Both the position numbers and the translations under genes were made by a program. This document shows, piece by piece, positions 1-10,593 of a DNA stretch of 64,000 nucleotides. Within the stretch, counting starts at the first letter, position 1, and each line of letters opens with the position of its first letter. The stretch is from assembly GCF_027627475.1 (NCBI RefSeq), contig NZ_CP115484.1, positions 5,345,001 through 5,409,000 on the forward strand, in the 5' to 3' direction. Under the pieces are notes generated by a model. It had not been told where the DNA came from. It worked only from the letters and a program-made list of their open reading frames with translations, and did not search any database. This DNA comes from Paenibacillus sp. SYP-B4298 (GTDB lineage Bacteria; Bacillota; Bacilli; Paenibacillales; Paenibacillaceae).

Positions 1-483
<483 letters not shown>

Positions 484-556
484 ATGTAAGACTTCAGCTA
501 ATGAATGAACCTTTTGATTTCGCATCCAGTTTTCAGTGTGCAAGACATACTGACCG

Positions 557-673
557 TTTGGTGGCAATGGCGGAAGGGAACCACGCGTACCCATCTCGAA
601 CACGACCGTTAAGCCTTCCAGCGCCGATGGTACTTGGACCGCAGGGTCCTGGGAGAGTAGGACGTCGCCAAGC
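557..673 (+). rRNA. 5S ribosomal RNA
   Basis: A 117-nt segment has the typical Gram-positive 5S layout. It begins TTTGGTGGC and ends GTCGCCAAGC, which pair as helix I, and contains the conserved internal stretch ending CCATCTCGAACACG. It is the last gene of the rRNA operon and is followed at once by a terminator. No tRNA cluster follows. Confidence 0.96.
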
Positions 674-680
674 ACATAAG

Positions 681-710
681 AGCCTGTCGCATTTTGCGGC
701 AGGCTTTTTT
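681..710 (+). terminator. Intrinsic terminator of the rRNA operon
   Basis: A 10-bp stem (AGCCTGTCGC with GCGGCAGGCT, one G-U pair) is followed directly by a run of T residues. It sits 8 nt after the 5S gene and closes the rRNA operon. Confidence 0.92.
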
Positions 711-739
711 GTGTTTTCTTCTGTTCTTACATTACTAGA

Positions 740-770
740 TGTCACATTATGACCTTGCTCCTTCGTAGTA
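740..770 (+). promoter_or_regulatory. ECF-sigma-type promoter, copy 1
   Basis: TGTCACA (740-746), a spacer of exactly 17 nt, then CGTAGTA (764-770). The same two elements with the same spacing occur before the ECF sigma gene (1674-1704). The shape fits ECF promoters (AAC/CAC-type -35 and CGT-type -10). It lies 46 nt before the gene at 817. That the neighbouring sigma factor recognises it is inferred from the match to the promoter in front of the sigma gene itself. Confidence 0.72.
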
Positions 771-816
771 GAGAGTAAGCACCAACAAAACAAGATGGAG
801 GAAGGGAAGATCAGAC

Positions 817-1662
817 ATGAAGCATAAAATAAAATTATTAGTCGTCGCCGGGCTGCTGTTGGCCGTTTCCTCGGCCTTAGGAGCACCGCAGTTCTCATCT
901 CTAAAGAACAGCAAGGGAGAGATTGTATATCAGGAGAAGTCTAATAAGGAAATCCACCCTAGAAAGTCTTCGGAGGATGAGCTGAAGCAACTGATGATTG
1001 TTAATTATGTGTGGGATCATGAGATTAAAAGCGGGGAAGCTGCTGTTATCTATGTGGCGAAGAATAATCCGGAGCAGCAACTGCATATTCGGGCCAACAA
1101 TGAGACGTTGACGAAAATTGATGAGGTGCGGAATAAGCTTAAGTCTTCTGGCGTATCTGTGCCGAGCAAGTTGCCGGGAAATTTCAAGTTCAGCCATGCG
1201 GAGATACTCATGAGCAATACGGCTTACGATAAGCCCTATACAGATAAGGAAAAAATAGAGCTGGCTCAGAAGCTACAGAAGCAGGCGGCTGCTGCCAAGA
1301 AGGAATATGCAGTCATGCCGATTAAAACTACGGATCGGCTAATGAATGCTCGCATGTTCTACAAGCTAGGGAAAAAAGAGTTGGTCCTAGATGTGTACAA
1401 TGCAGGCAAAGGGATTGTGACATCTTACGTAGAGGAGAATAATGCGGTGTCTAAAACCGTCATCTCCATCAATATGGCCGAGGTTCTGGTCACCAGTGAT
1501 AAGGAAGCGGGAACCGCTGATCTCACATGGGTGGTAGAGCAGCCCAAGACCGGTGAGAAGCTGCAATACAAGTTGTCTTCATGGAGTAATGTGAAGGATG
1601 CGAAGGATAGAGTCAGCGATAAGGAACTGAAAAGTATAGCTAAGGAACTAATTAAGAAGTGA
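817..1662 (+). CDS. Secreted or membrane-anchored paralogue of the anti-sigma sensor domain
   Basis: A 281-residue protein with an N-terminal hydrophobic segment (about residues 5-24, ending in a small-residue stretch) that could be a signal peptide or an anchor, then a soluble domain with no family I recognise. The start ATG follows GGAGGAAGGG. Its first 40 residues and its overall layout match the part of the downstream anti-sigma factor that starts at 2406 (MKHKIKLLVVAGLLLAVSSA against MKHKVKLLVMAGMLLAVSSA). The bases just upstream of the two ATGs also match, so this gene looks like a duplicate of the transmembrane and outer part of the anti-sigma factor. It lacks the cytoplasmic sigma-binding segment. 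It has its own ECF-type promoter, so it is probably part of the same regulon. Possible roles are a decoy sensor, a stress-binding protein or a modulator of the anti-sigma factor; none is shown. Confidence 0.8.
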   Translation: MKHKIKLLVVAGLLLAVSSALGAPQFSSLKNSKGEIVYQEKSNKEIHPRKSSEDELKQLMIVNYVWDHEIKSGEAAVIYVAKNNPEQQLHIRANNETLTKIDEVRNKLKSSGVSVPSKLPGNFKFSHAEILMSNTAYDKPYTDKEKIELAQKLQKQAAAAKKEYAVMPIKTTDRLMNARMFYKLGKKELVLDVYNAGKGIVTSYVEENNAVSKTVISINMAEVLVTSDKEAGTADLTWVVEQPKTGEKLQYKLSSWSNVKDAKDRVSDKELKSIAKELIKK

Positions 1663-1673
1663 TAGCGGCAAAA

Positions 1674-1704
1674 TGTCACATTCGAGGAGAGCCGGTTCGT
1701 AGTA
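1674..1704 (+). promoter_or_regulatory. ECF-sigma-type promoter, copy 2 (autoregulatory)
   Basis: TGTCACA (1674-1680), 17 nt, CGTAGTA (1698-1704), identical in both elements and in spacing to the site at 740-770. It lies 22 nt before the TTG start of the sigma gene. A sigma factor gene that carries the promoter recognised by its own product is the usual arrangement for ECF sigma factors. Confidence 0.75.
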
Positions 1705-1726
1705 AAGGTATAAGGAGGGAGACAAA

Positions 1727-2338
1727 TTGACGGATACAGAATGGCAGCAGGTGATTGCTAGCGTATTGCAAGGAGATCGTGAGGCCTTTAGCCAAGTGGT
1801 GCGGGGCTATCAGAAACCGATCTACTATTACTGCTATCATATGCTGCAACATGCTGCGGAGGCTGAAGACTGTGCGCAGGAGACGTTTCTGAAGCTATAC
1901 CGCAGCTTGGAGAAGTACAATAACCGCCAGTCAGCAGAGGCTTGGTTGTACAAGATTGCTTATCATCAGTGCATTGACTTGCTGCGCAAACGAAAGCTTG
2001 CAAGGTATCTCCCATTCTTTTATCAAAGGGACAAGGATCATCGGCATGTGGATCAACAGATCGATGCCACCTACTTTGATGAGGAGGTGCACAGAGCGAT
2101 GAGCAAACTTACTGGTGAAGAGAGGAACCTGTTGATTTTGCGTTGTGTGGAGGATATGAGCTATGACAAAATGGCAGTCATCTTGCAGACAAGGCCTGCC
2201 ACACTGCGCAAAAGGTATGAGCGAACCGCAGCAAAATTTCGCAACTATTTTCGTGAGGTGAAAGGGGAGAACAGCTATGACCATCGAGCAAAGGGATCAG
2301 GAGCTGAAGCGGCTCTTGCAAAGAAAGCAGCCACCTGA
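1727..2338 (+). CDS. ECF-family RNA polymerase sigma factor
   Basis: A 203-residue sigma-70 family protein of the extracytoplasmic function group. Region 2 (about residues 20-90) contains the EDCAQETFLKLYR core motif. Region 4 (about 125-175) has a helix-turn-helix-like stretch (EDMSYDKMAVILQTRPATLR). The start is TTG at 1727, placed by AAGGAGGG at 1712-1719. The last 21 codons overlap the anti-sigma gene in another frame (62 nt), which is much longer than the few bases usual for such pairs. The C-terminal tail after FREVKGE looks non-conserved and may be a late extension of the frame. Expression is probably autoregulated from the promoter at 1674-1704. Confidence 0.93.
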   Translation: MTDTEWQQVIASVLQGDREAFSQVVRGYQKPIYYYCYHMLQHAAEAEDCAQETFLKLYRSLEKYNNRQSAEAWLYKIAYHQCIDLLRKRKLARYLPFFYQRDKDHRHVDQQIDATYFDEEVHRAMSKLTGEERNLLILRCVEDMSYDKMAVILQTRPATLRKRYERTAAKFRNYFREVKGENSYDHRAKGSGAEAALAKKAAT

Positions 2339-3227
2339 ACCAGAGTTGACCGCAGTTGTAATGCAACAAATATCCCATCAACAGATCGAGAAAGGAAGAT
2401 TCTATATGAAGCATAAAGTTAAACTATTAGTAATGGCTGGCATGCTGCTGGCCGTATCATCTGCCTTTGGCTCCACAGCATTCTTATATCTGAAGGATCG
2501 GACAGGCAATGTCGTACATGAAGAGGGGACTTTTAAGCAACATTCGATGACGGAGGATGAGCTTGCGGATATACCACGTCGGAGCAGGATGAATCAGATC
2601 TGGGATACGATGGGGGACGGGGAAGCAGCTTTCATCTATGTTGTCCCGGATAATCCCCGTCATCTATTTGAACTGAAGCTTACTCCCCATACATTCACAG
2701 ATGAAAAGGAGCTCTTCGCCAAGCTGAATCGTCCTCAGTTGGAGCTGCCTGGTGAACTAGCGAGCGGTTATACATTTAAGAGCGGCACTATTATTTTTGA
2801 GCCGTCGAGGAGAGAGGGGAATCTGTCGGAAAAGGAGAGGCAGGAGGTCGTACAGGAATTGCAGGAGATAGCGAGGCAATCCGGTCAGGATTATGCTGTG
2901 CTGCCGGTAGCGTTCAACAAGGAGTTCTGGGCTTTTACGATGGATTACGTAAAGGGTGAGGAAGAAGTATCGTTACGGGTAACGAATCTGTTCCAGCATG
3001 GGAGTAAGGGGTACACGGAGGAACATATTCAAATGGAGAAAACGATGTTGGAGGAGAACGGGAAGGAAGCGATTATGACCCGTGATGAGGGGGGGCAGAG
3101 CGTAGAACTGACGTGGATCGTGGAGAATCAGGAGGAGAGTGGACATCATTATTTATATTCACTCCGAGCTCACGGAAACTCGGCTGAGGAGAAACTGAAA
3201 CAAATCTGGCGACAGATCGTTCAGTAG
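2277..3227 (+). CDS. Membrane-anchored anti-sigma factor with possible internal start
   Basis: A 316-residue protein: a short cytoplasmic segment (residues 1-43) that would bind the sigma factor, one transmembrane helix (about 48-66) and a long extracytoplasmic domain. The position directly after and overlapping an ECF sigma gene, together with the topology, identifies it as the cognate anti-sigma factor; the cytoplasmic segment is too short to name a zinc-ASD motif. The ATG at 2277 follows AAAGGGGAGAAC. A second ATG at 2406 (residue 44) has its own GAAAGGAAGA and starts exactly where the paralogue at 817 starts. A shorter product lacking the sigma-binding part could therefore also be made. 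The outer domain has no family I recognise, so the inducing signal is unknown. Confidence 0.8.
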   Translation: MTIEQRDQELKRLLQRKQPPEPELTAVVMQQISHQQIEKGRFYMKHKVKLLVMAGMLLAVSSAFGSTAFLYLKDRTGNVVHEEGTFKQHSMTEDELADIPRRSRMNQIWDTMGDGEAAFIYVVPDNPRHLFELKLTPHTFTDEKELFAKLNRPQLELPGELASGYTFKSGTIIFEPSRREGNLSEKERQEVVQELQEIARQSGQDYAVLPVAFNKEFWAFTMDYVKGEEEVSLRVTNLFQHGSKGYTEEHIQMEKTMLEENGKEAIMTRDEGGQSVELTWIVENQEESGHHYLYSLRAHGNSAEEKLKQIWRQIVQ

Positions 3228-3329
3228 AAGCGTGGTTATGCTATCCTCCATCCGCGATGATGTTGGTTTGTCGGCCGGAGGCCAGGCCCATAAACAAGCA
3301 GCGGAGGAGGATTGTTGAAAACAGAATGA

Positions 3330-4898
<1,569 letters not shown>

Positions 4899-5109
4899 GG
4901 AATAATGCGCCATAAGGTAAGAACTGGACGGGCTGGAGATAGGAGCAGATGTAACAATTGCTGCTCATCTCTGGCCTGTCTTCGTTATGTGAAGTTTCTA
5001 ATCTGGGGAGGCACAGTTTCTGTCAAAGCTGGCGTTGATGGTTAGCCCATGTCCGTTTATTTGTGTTACAATATGAGAATGTAAATAACGGATGAAGGAG
5101 AGGGACGAT

Positions 5110-6438
5110 TTGAGACGTAGCCGTTCGGTAAGGCTATGGCAGCCGGCTATTGCAGTAATGATGGCTGTGTGCATGCTTCTGATGGGCGTAGCCTCCCCTG
5201 CCCAGGCAGCAGAGGAGCGAAAGTATGTAGAGAATGAGTTGGGACTGAATGTCAGCTCCGCGATCTTGATGGATGCCGCGACAGGCCAGATCCTCTTCTC
5301 CGTGAATGCGGATGAAGCGCTGCCGCCTGCAAGCATGTCGAAGATGATGACCGAGTATATTGTAATGGAAGAGATCAAGGCCGGTAATCTGAATTGGGAT
5401 GATGTTGTAACTGTGGGCAAGAATGCTGCAACGACGACGCGCGCAGGCTCTCATGTCTTCCTCGCAGAGAACGATAAGCATACGGTCAAGGAATTATTCA
5501 TTGCGATGGCCGTCGGTTCGGCCAATGATGCGTCGATCGCTCTGGCTGAGCGCATATCCGGGACAGAGGAAGCGTTCGCGCAGCGGATGAATGCGACGGC
5601 GCAGGAGCTGGGGCTGGAGACTGCACATTTTATTAATGCGACGGGTCTAGACCGAAAGGATCTAAAGCCCGAGTATCAGCCGCAGTCGATCAGCGGCGAG
5701 ACGGTCATGTCCGCCAAGGATTCTGCGTTGCTCGCATATCACATACTGAAGGAACACCCCGAGTTTCTGGAGTATTCCAGTATCACATCCTATCGATTCC
5801 GCGAGCGGGATGATAAGGAATTGGTGAACTACAACTGGATGCTGGAGGGAAATAAGAACAATGCAAGTCTCAAGCAGTTTGCATATGAGGGTCTGGATGG
5901 CATGAAGACAGGCCATACGACACAAGCTGGCAACTGCTTTACAGGAACTGCACAGCGTAACGGCATGCGCCTGATCAGTGTCGTCATGGGCACAGGCTCC
6001 CAGTACGACCGCTTCCGCGAGACGGCCAAGCTGCTGGATTATGGCTTCGATAATTTCCAGGTGAAGACAATGGTTGCGCCCAAGACGGCTGTAGCAACGC
6101 TTGAGACTGTACCGGTGAAGAAGGGTGTACAGACTGAGGTGCCGGTAGTCGCTCAACAGGACATCAGCTTCGTCGTGAAGAAGGGTGCGGAGCCCAAGAT
6201 TGAACTGCTGTCTAGCAATATTAAGGCGCCTGAGGAGCTTGTTGCTCCGATCCCGGCGAACACAGTTGTTGGTACGGTAACGTACCAATACACGGATGCC
6301 AGCGGCAAGACCACAGATAAGACGGTCAACCTGATTACGAATGAAGAAGTGGAAAAAGGAAGCTGGTGGAGGCTGATGTTCCGCGGAATTAAAGATTTCT
6401 TCGTCAGCATCTTCCAAGGGATCGTGAATCTGTTTTAA
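5110..6438 (+). CDS. dacA: D-alanyl-D-alanine carboxypeptidase (penicillin-binding protein 5 type)
   Basis: A serine-type DD-carboxypeptidase of peptidase family S11 that removes the terminal D-Ala from peptidoglycan side chains outside the membrane. A signal peptide runs to about residue 33 (cleavage after PAQA). The active-site triad is visible: SMSK (SxxK), SAND (SxN) and KTGHTT (KTG). A C-terminal beta domain follows, and the protein ends in an aromatic amphipathic helix (WWRLMFRGIKDFFVSIFQG) of the kind that anchors these proteins to the membrane surface. The TTG at 5110 is chosen because AAGGAGAGG (5095-5103) sits 7 nt before it; the ATG at 5092 would place this sequence inside the gene. 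A TACAAT (5067-5072) may be the -10 element. Confidence 0.96.
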   Translation: MRRSRSVRLWQPAIAVMMAVCMLLMGVASPAQAAEERKYVENELGLNVSSAILMDAATGQILFSVNADEALPPASMSKMMTEYIVMEEIKAGNLNWDDVVTVGKNAATTTRAGSHVFLAENDKHTVKELFIAMAVGSANDASIALAERISGTEEAFAQRMNATAQELGLETAHFINATGLDRKDLKPEYQPQSISGETVMSAKDSALLAYHILKEHPEFLEYSSITSYRFRERDDKELVNYNWMLEGNKNNASLKQFAYEGLDGMKTGHTTQAGNCFTGTAQRNGMRLISVVMGTGSQYDRFRETAKLLDYGFDNFQVKTMVAPKTAVATLETVPVKKGVQTEVPVVAQQDISFVVKKGAEPKIELLSSNIKAPEELVAPIPANTVVGTVTYQYTDASGKTTDKTVNLITNEEVEKGSWWRLMFRGIKDFFVSIFQGIVNLF

Positions 6439-6440
6439 TC

Positions 6441-6469
6441 TTGTCGATTCGTCTGGGTTGCGGTAAAAT
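6441..6469 (+). promoter_or_regulatory. Probable sigma-A promoter of pdxST-serS
   Basis: TTGTCG (6441-6446), 17 nt, TAAAAT (6464-6469), about 50 nt before pdxS. Both hexamers are one or two bases off consensus with the ideal spacing. Confidence 0.55.
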
Positions 6470-6522
6470 TAATGGCTAGAGATATGACGGAAATTGAACC
6501 TACTTAGGAGGCAAAGAGAAAG

Positions 6523-7404
6523 ATGGAAACCGGCACTTCGCGCGTAAAACGCGGTATGGCAGAAATGCAAAAAGGCGGCGTCATCATGGACGTCATGAAC
6601 GCAGAGCAGGCAAAGGTTGCGGAAGCAGCAGGCGCAACAGCAGTAATGGCTCTGGAGCGTGTTCCTTCCGACATTCGTGCGGCTGGCGGCGTAGCTCGTA
6701 TGGCTGATCCGACAATTGTCGAGGAAGTGATGAAGGTCGTATCGATTCCAGTTATGGCCAAGGCCAGAATCGGGCATTATGTAGAGGCCAAGGTGCTTGA
6801 GTCGATGGGCGTGGATTATATCGATGAGAGCGAAGTGCTGACGCCTGCGGACGAGGTCTTCCATATCGACAAGCATGAGTTCACCATTCCGTTCGTATGT
6901 GGGGCGAAGGACCTGGGCGAGGCGCTGCGCCGTATCCAGGAGGGCGCGTCCATGCTGCGCACGAAGGGCGAGCCGGGAACCGGCAACATCGTTGAGGCTG
7001 TTCGCCATCTTCGCCTGATTAATGGTCAGATCCGTAAGGTGCAGAATCTGTCCAAGGACGAGCTGTACCATGAGGCGAAGACGCTGGGTGTCGCCTATGA
7101 GCTGCTGCTGGGCGTGCATGAGACAGGCAAGCTGCCTGTTGTCAACTTCGCTGCCGGCGGCGTGGCTACTCCTGCGGATGCGGCGTTGATGATGCATCTG
7201 GGCGCTGACGGCGTATTCGTCGGCTCCGGAATCTTCAAGTCGGACAGCCCGGAGAAATTCGCGCGCGCGATCGTGGAAGCAACAACCCATTACCAGGATT
7301 ACAAGCTGATTGCCGAAGTGTCCAAGAACCTGGGCACACCGATGAAAGGCATTGAAATCTCCAAGCTGAATGCAGCGGAGCGCATGCAAGATCGCGGTCT
7401 GTAA
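6523..7404 (+). CDS. pdxS: Pyridoxal 5'-phosphate synthase lyase subunit
   Basis: The 293-residue synthase subunit of the DXP-independent vitamin B6 pathway, which builds PLP from ribose 5-phosphate, glyceraldehyde 3-phosphate and ammonia. Seen: a beta/alpha barrel with the strongly conserved stretches [28 protein letters not shown], the [11 protein letters not shown] loop and the phosphate-binding [12 protein letters not shown]. Length is typical. It starts at ATG 6523 after AGGAGG. It is followed 25 nt later by pdxT, whose product supplies ammonia by channelling; the two form the usual 12+12 complex. Confidence 0.98.
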   Translation: METGTSRVKRGMAEMQKGGVIMDVMNAEQAKVAEAAGATAVMALERVPSDIRAAGGVARMADPTIVEEVMKVVSIPVMAKARIGHYVEAKVLESMGVDYIDESEVLTPADEVFHIDKHEFTIPFVCGAKDLGEALRRIQEGASMLRTKGEPGTGNIVEAVRHLRLINGQIRKVQNLSKDELYHEAKTLGVAYELLLGVHETGKLPVVNFAAGGVATPADAALMMHLGADGVFVGSGIFKSDSPEKFARAIVEATTHYQDYKLIAEVSKNLGTPMKGIEISKLNAAERMQDRGL

Positions 7405-7429
7405 TGGCTAAGGAAAGAAGGCAAGCATC

Positions 7430-8014
7430 ATGAAAATTGGGGTTCTTGCGTTGCAGGGAGCTGTAGCCGAGCATATGAGAAGCATCGAGGCGGCAGGTGG
7501 ACAAGCCGTTGCTGTCAAGACAATCGATCAGCTTGCCGAGCTGGACGGGATCATCATTCCTGGCGGGGAGAGCACGACGATTGGCAAGCTGATGCGCAAA
7601 TACGGCTTTGTAGAAGCGCTCCAGCAATTTTCGGCGCAGGGGAAGCCGCTGTTCGGCACCTGCGCAGGACTGATCGTGCTGGCCGAGCGTATAGCGGGGG
7701 ATGAGGAGGCTCACCTCAAGCTGATGGATATTACGGTCGCCCGTAATGCATTTGGCCGCCAGCGTGAGAGCTTTGAGACCGATCTGACCGTGGAAGGCAT
7801 CGAAGAGTCAGTGCGTGCGGTATTCATTCGTGCGCCGTTAATCGTCGATGTTGGTTCTGCTGTACAGGTACTTTCGACCTATAAGGGAGAGATCGTGACG
7901 GCTCGCCAAGGCCACCTGCTGGGCTGCTCCTACCATCCAGAGCTAACGGATGATTATCGGCTCCATGCATACTTCCTGGAGATGGCGCGGGAAGCGGCAG
8001 TCCAAGTTAACTAA
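7430..8014 (+). CDS. pdxT: Pyridoxal 5'-phosphate synthase glutaminase subunit
   Basis: A 194-residue class I-type glutamine amidotransferase that hydrolyses glutamine and passes ammonia to PdxS. The oxyanion/nucleophile motif GTCAGL carries the catalytic Cys, and SYHPELT near the C-terminus carries the His and Glu of the triad. PGGESTT is the typical PdxT/SNO loop. It lies in the same transcription unit as pdxS, and serS begins 27 nt after its stop. Confidence 0.97.
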   Translation: MKIGVLALQGAVAEHMRSIEAAGGQAVAVKTIDQLAELDGIIIPGGESTTIGKLMRKYGFVEALQQFSAQGKPLFGTCAGLIVLAERIAGDEEAHLKLMDITVARNAFGRQRESFETDLTVEGIEESVRAVFIRAPLIVDVGSAVQVLSTYKGEIVTARQGHLLGCSYHPELTDDYRLHAYFLEMAREAAVQVN

Positions 8015-9325
<1,311 letters not shown>

Positions 9326-9337
9326 CCTGCATTACAG

Positions 9338-9388
9338 GACAGGCCGAGTAGAGTGGGGTATGCTCGCTTCCCTCGGCCTGTCATTTTC
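9338..9388 (+). terminator. Terminator-like hairpin after serS
   Basis: An 11-bp perfect stem (GACAGGCCGAG at 9338-9348 with CTCGGCCTGTC at 9372-9382) with a short weak T run after it (ATTTTC). It ends the pdxST-serS unit. Confidence 0.7.
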
Positions 9389-9448
9389 AGTTGCATCTTT
9401 GAATTCGACTGTGATATAATCTTATTTGTGGCGATTCAATAATTCTAT

Positions 9449-9537
9449 GGAGAGATACCGAAGCGGTCATAACGGGGCGGTCTTGAAAACCGTTAGGGTG
9501 CAAGCCCACGTGGGTTCGAATCCCACTCTCTCCGCCA
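9449..9537 (+). tRNA. tRNA-Ser (anticodon TGA)
   Basis: An 89-nt class II tRNA. The acceptor stem GGAGAGA (9449-9455) pairs with TCTCTCC (9527-9533), followed by G and an encoded CCA (9535-9537). The anticodon loop is CTTGAAA, giving UGA. A long variable arm and the GTTCGAATC T-loop are present. It has the same position after serS as in Bacillus. Confidence 0.97.
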
Positions 9538-9553
9538 TAACTTAACGATTCAG

Positions 9554-9580
9554 CCTGCCGGCTTGCGGCAGGTTTTTTTT
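9554..9580 (+). terminator. Intrinsic terminator of tRNA-Ser
   Basis: A 7-bp GC-rich stem (CCTGCCG / CGGCAGG) with a 5-nt loop, then eight T residues. Confidence 0.9.
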
Positions 9581-9649
9581 GTCTTTAGGAGCCATGTATT
9601 GATCCTGCTCGCTTGATGCATCTTAATAGATGATGGAGGTGGAACAATC

Positions 9650-9994
9650 ATGAAGAAGGATTCATTGCAGATTGAACAGCAGGCGTTGGCAGATGCGTGG
9701 CAACGTACATTGCCTACAATGCTCGAGCCTGGCGATGCGATCGAGGTTCGGGTGGATGAAGCGCAGCATAATGCATTGCACATATCTATTCATGTAGCGG
9801 GACGGCAAGACTACTCGCTTGATTTCAAGGTAGAGTACGTGGATAGCCGCGAAATCAAGGCACAGTTCATCGATGTGGAGAAGGATGGACGCAATATCGA
9901 TGAGCGTACTCCGATGCTGCAGGAGCTAATTCAGGACTATACCCGCCATCTTCACGAGTGCGCACAAGCGTTGCAGCAGCTCACCCATGCATAG
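9650..9994 (+). CDS. Hypothetical cytoplasmic protein, 114 aa
   Basis: A small soluble acidic protein with no signal peptide or membrane segment. It starts at ATG 9650 after GGAGGTGG. The middle predicts alternating beta strands (IEVRVDEAQHNALHISIHV, YSLDFKVEYVD), and the C-terminus is helical and Gln/His-rich. I do not recognise a family. The next small gene starts 12 nt later and an SspP-type spore protein follows, so this may be part of a sporulation-time cluster; that is inference from position only. Confidence 0.75.
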   Translation: MKKDSLQIEQQALADAWQRTLPTMLEPGDAIEVRVDEAQHNALHISIHVAGRQDYSLDFKVEYVDSREIKAQFIDVEKDGRNIDERTPMLQELIQDYTRHLHECAQALQQLTHA

Positions 9995-10006
9995 GAGGCA
10001 GGACAA

Positions 10007-10177
10007 ATGACGCAAGCAAAGGGACATGTGGATAAAAACCTGCAAGGCGTAGCCAAGGATCTGGCAGAGCAGACAGTGAACAGCCATCACGCGCAGCAGC
10101 TCCAGCAGGATAAGAATGACCGCAGGCATCAGGACGCGCTCAATCACGACGAGCCTGCTGATCTGGAGCAGCCTTAG
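10007..10177 (+). CDS. Small hydrophilic protein, 56 aa
   Basis: A 56-residue frame from ATG 10007, with TAGGAGG about 7 nt upstream. The product (beginning MTQAKGHVDKNLQGVAKDLA) is very hydrophilic, rich in Gln, His and Asp, and has no cysteine or tryptophan. It resembles small spore proteins in composition but I cannot place it in a named family. It sits between the 114-aa gene and the SspP-type gene, all on the same strand with short gaps. Confidence 0.65.
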   Translation: MTQAKGHVDKNLQGVAKDLAEQTVNSHHAQQLQQDKNDRRHQDALNHDEPADLEQP

Positions 10178-10227
10178 ACGTGCAGAGGCAGCACTGAGCA
10201 TATATTTTCAAGCAAGGGGGTTAAAAG

Positions 10228-10374
10228 ATGGGCAAGCCCAAGAGTCAGCCTGTTCCCGGAGCAACTGACGAGCAGCACGCAAGCAATCGCGGTGAAGGCC
10301 AGCAAGAGCCGTTATCCGGCTCGAAGAAGGTCAAGCAGGCCAACCATACACGGCATAACAATGCCGAAGGCTAG
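10228..10374 (+). CDS. sspP: Small acid-soluble spore protein P type
   Basis: A 48-residue frame from ATG 10228, with AAGGGGG 7 nt upstream. The C-terminal half EPLSGSKKVKQANHTRHNN matches the core of B. subtilis SspP (PEPLSGSKKVKNRNHTRQ, as I recall it), a minor SASP of the spore core made in the forespore. The N-terminal half is Gln/Gly-rich as in that family. A strong terminator follows at 10436. This gene supports a spore-forming host. Confidence 0.85.
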   Translation: MGKPKSQPVPGATDEQHASNRGEGQQEPLSGSKKVKQANHTRHNNAEG

Positions 10375-10435
10375 GGAGTTTGCATGCATCCCCTAAGAAG
10401 GGCAACGTGTTACGTATACATCTGTCGAATATTAG

Positions 10436-10477
10436 CCTCTCGTTTGGATCGATATAGATCTGAACGGGAGGTTTTTT
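10436..10477 (+). terminator. Intrinsic terminator after sspP
   Basis: A 15-bp stem (10436-10450 with 10457-10471, a few G-U pairs), a 6-nt loop, then six T residues. The T run overlaps a TGTCGAA sequence (10477-10483) that matches a Spo0A box core. Confidence 0.88.
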
Positions 10478-10593
10478 GTCGAAATTTACGACTATCTTTA
10501 ATATAATTTTAGAATTCTACTCTAAAAATTCCTTTCCGTTCCATCCAATTTATATTACAATAAGGGATGACTTGCGAATAGGAGGGAACAACA

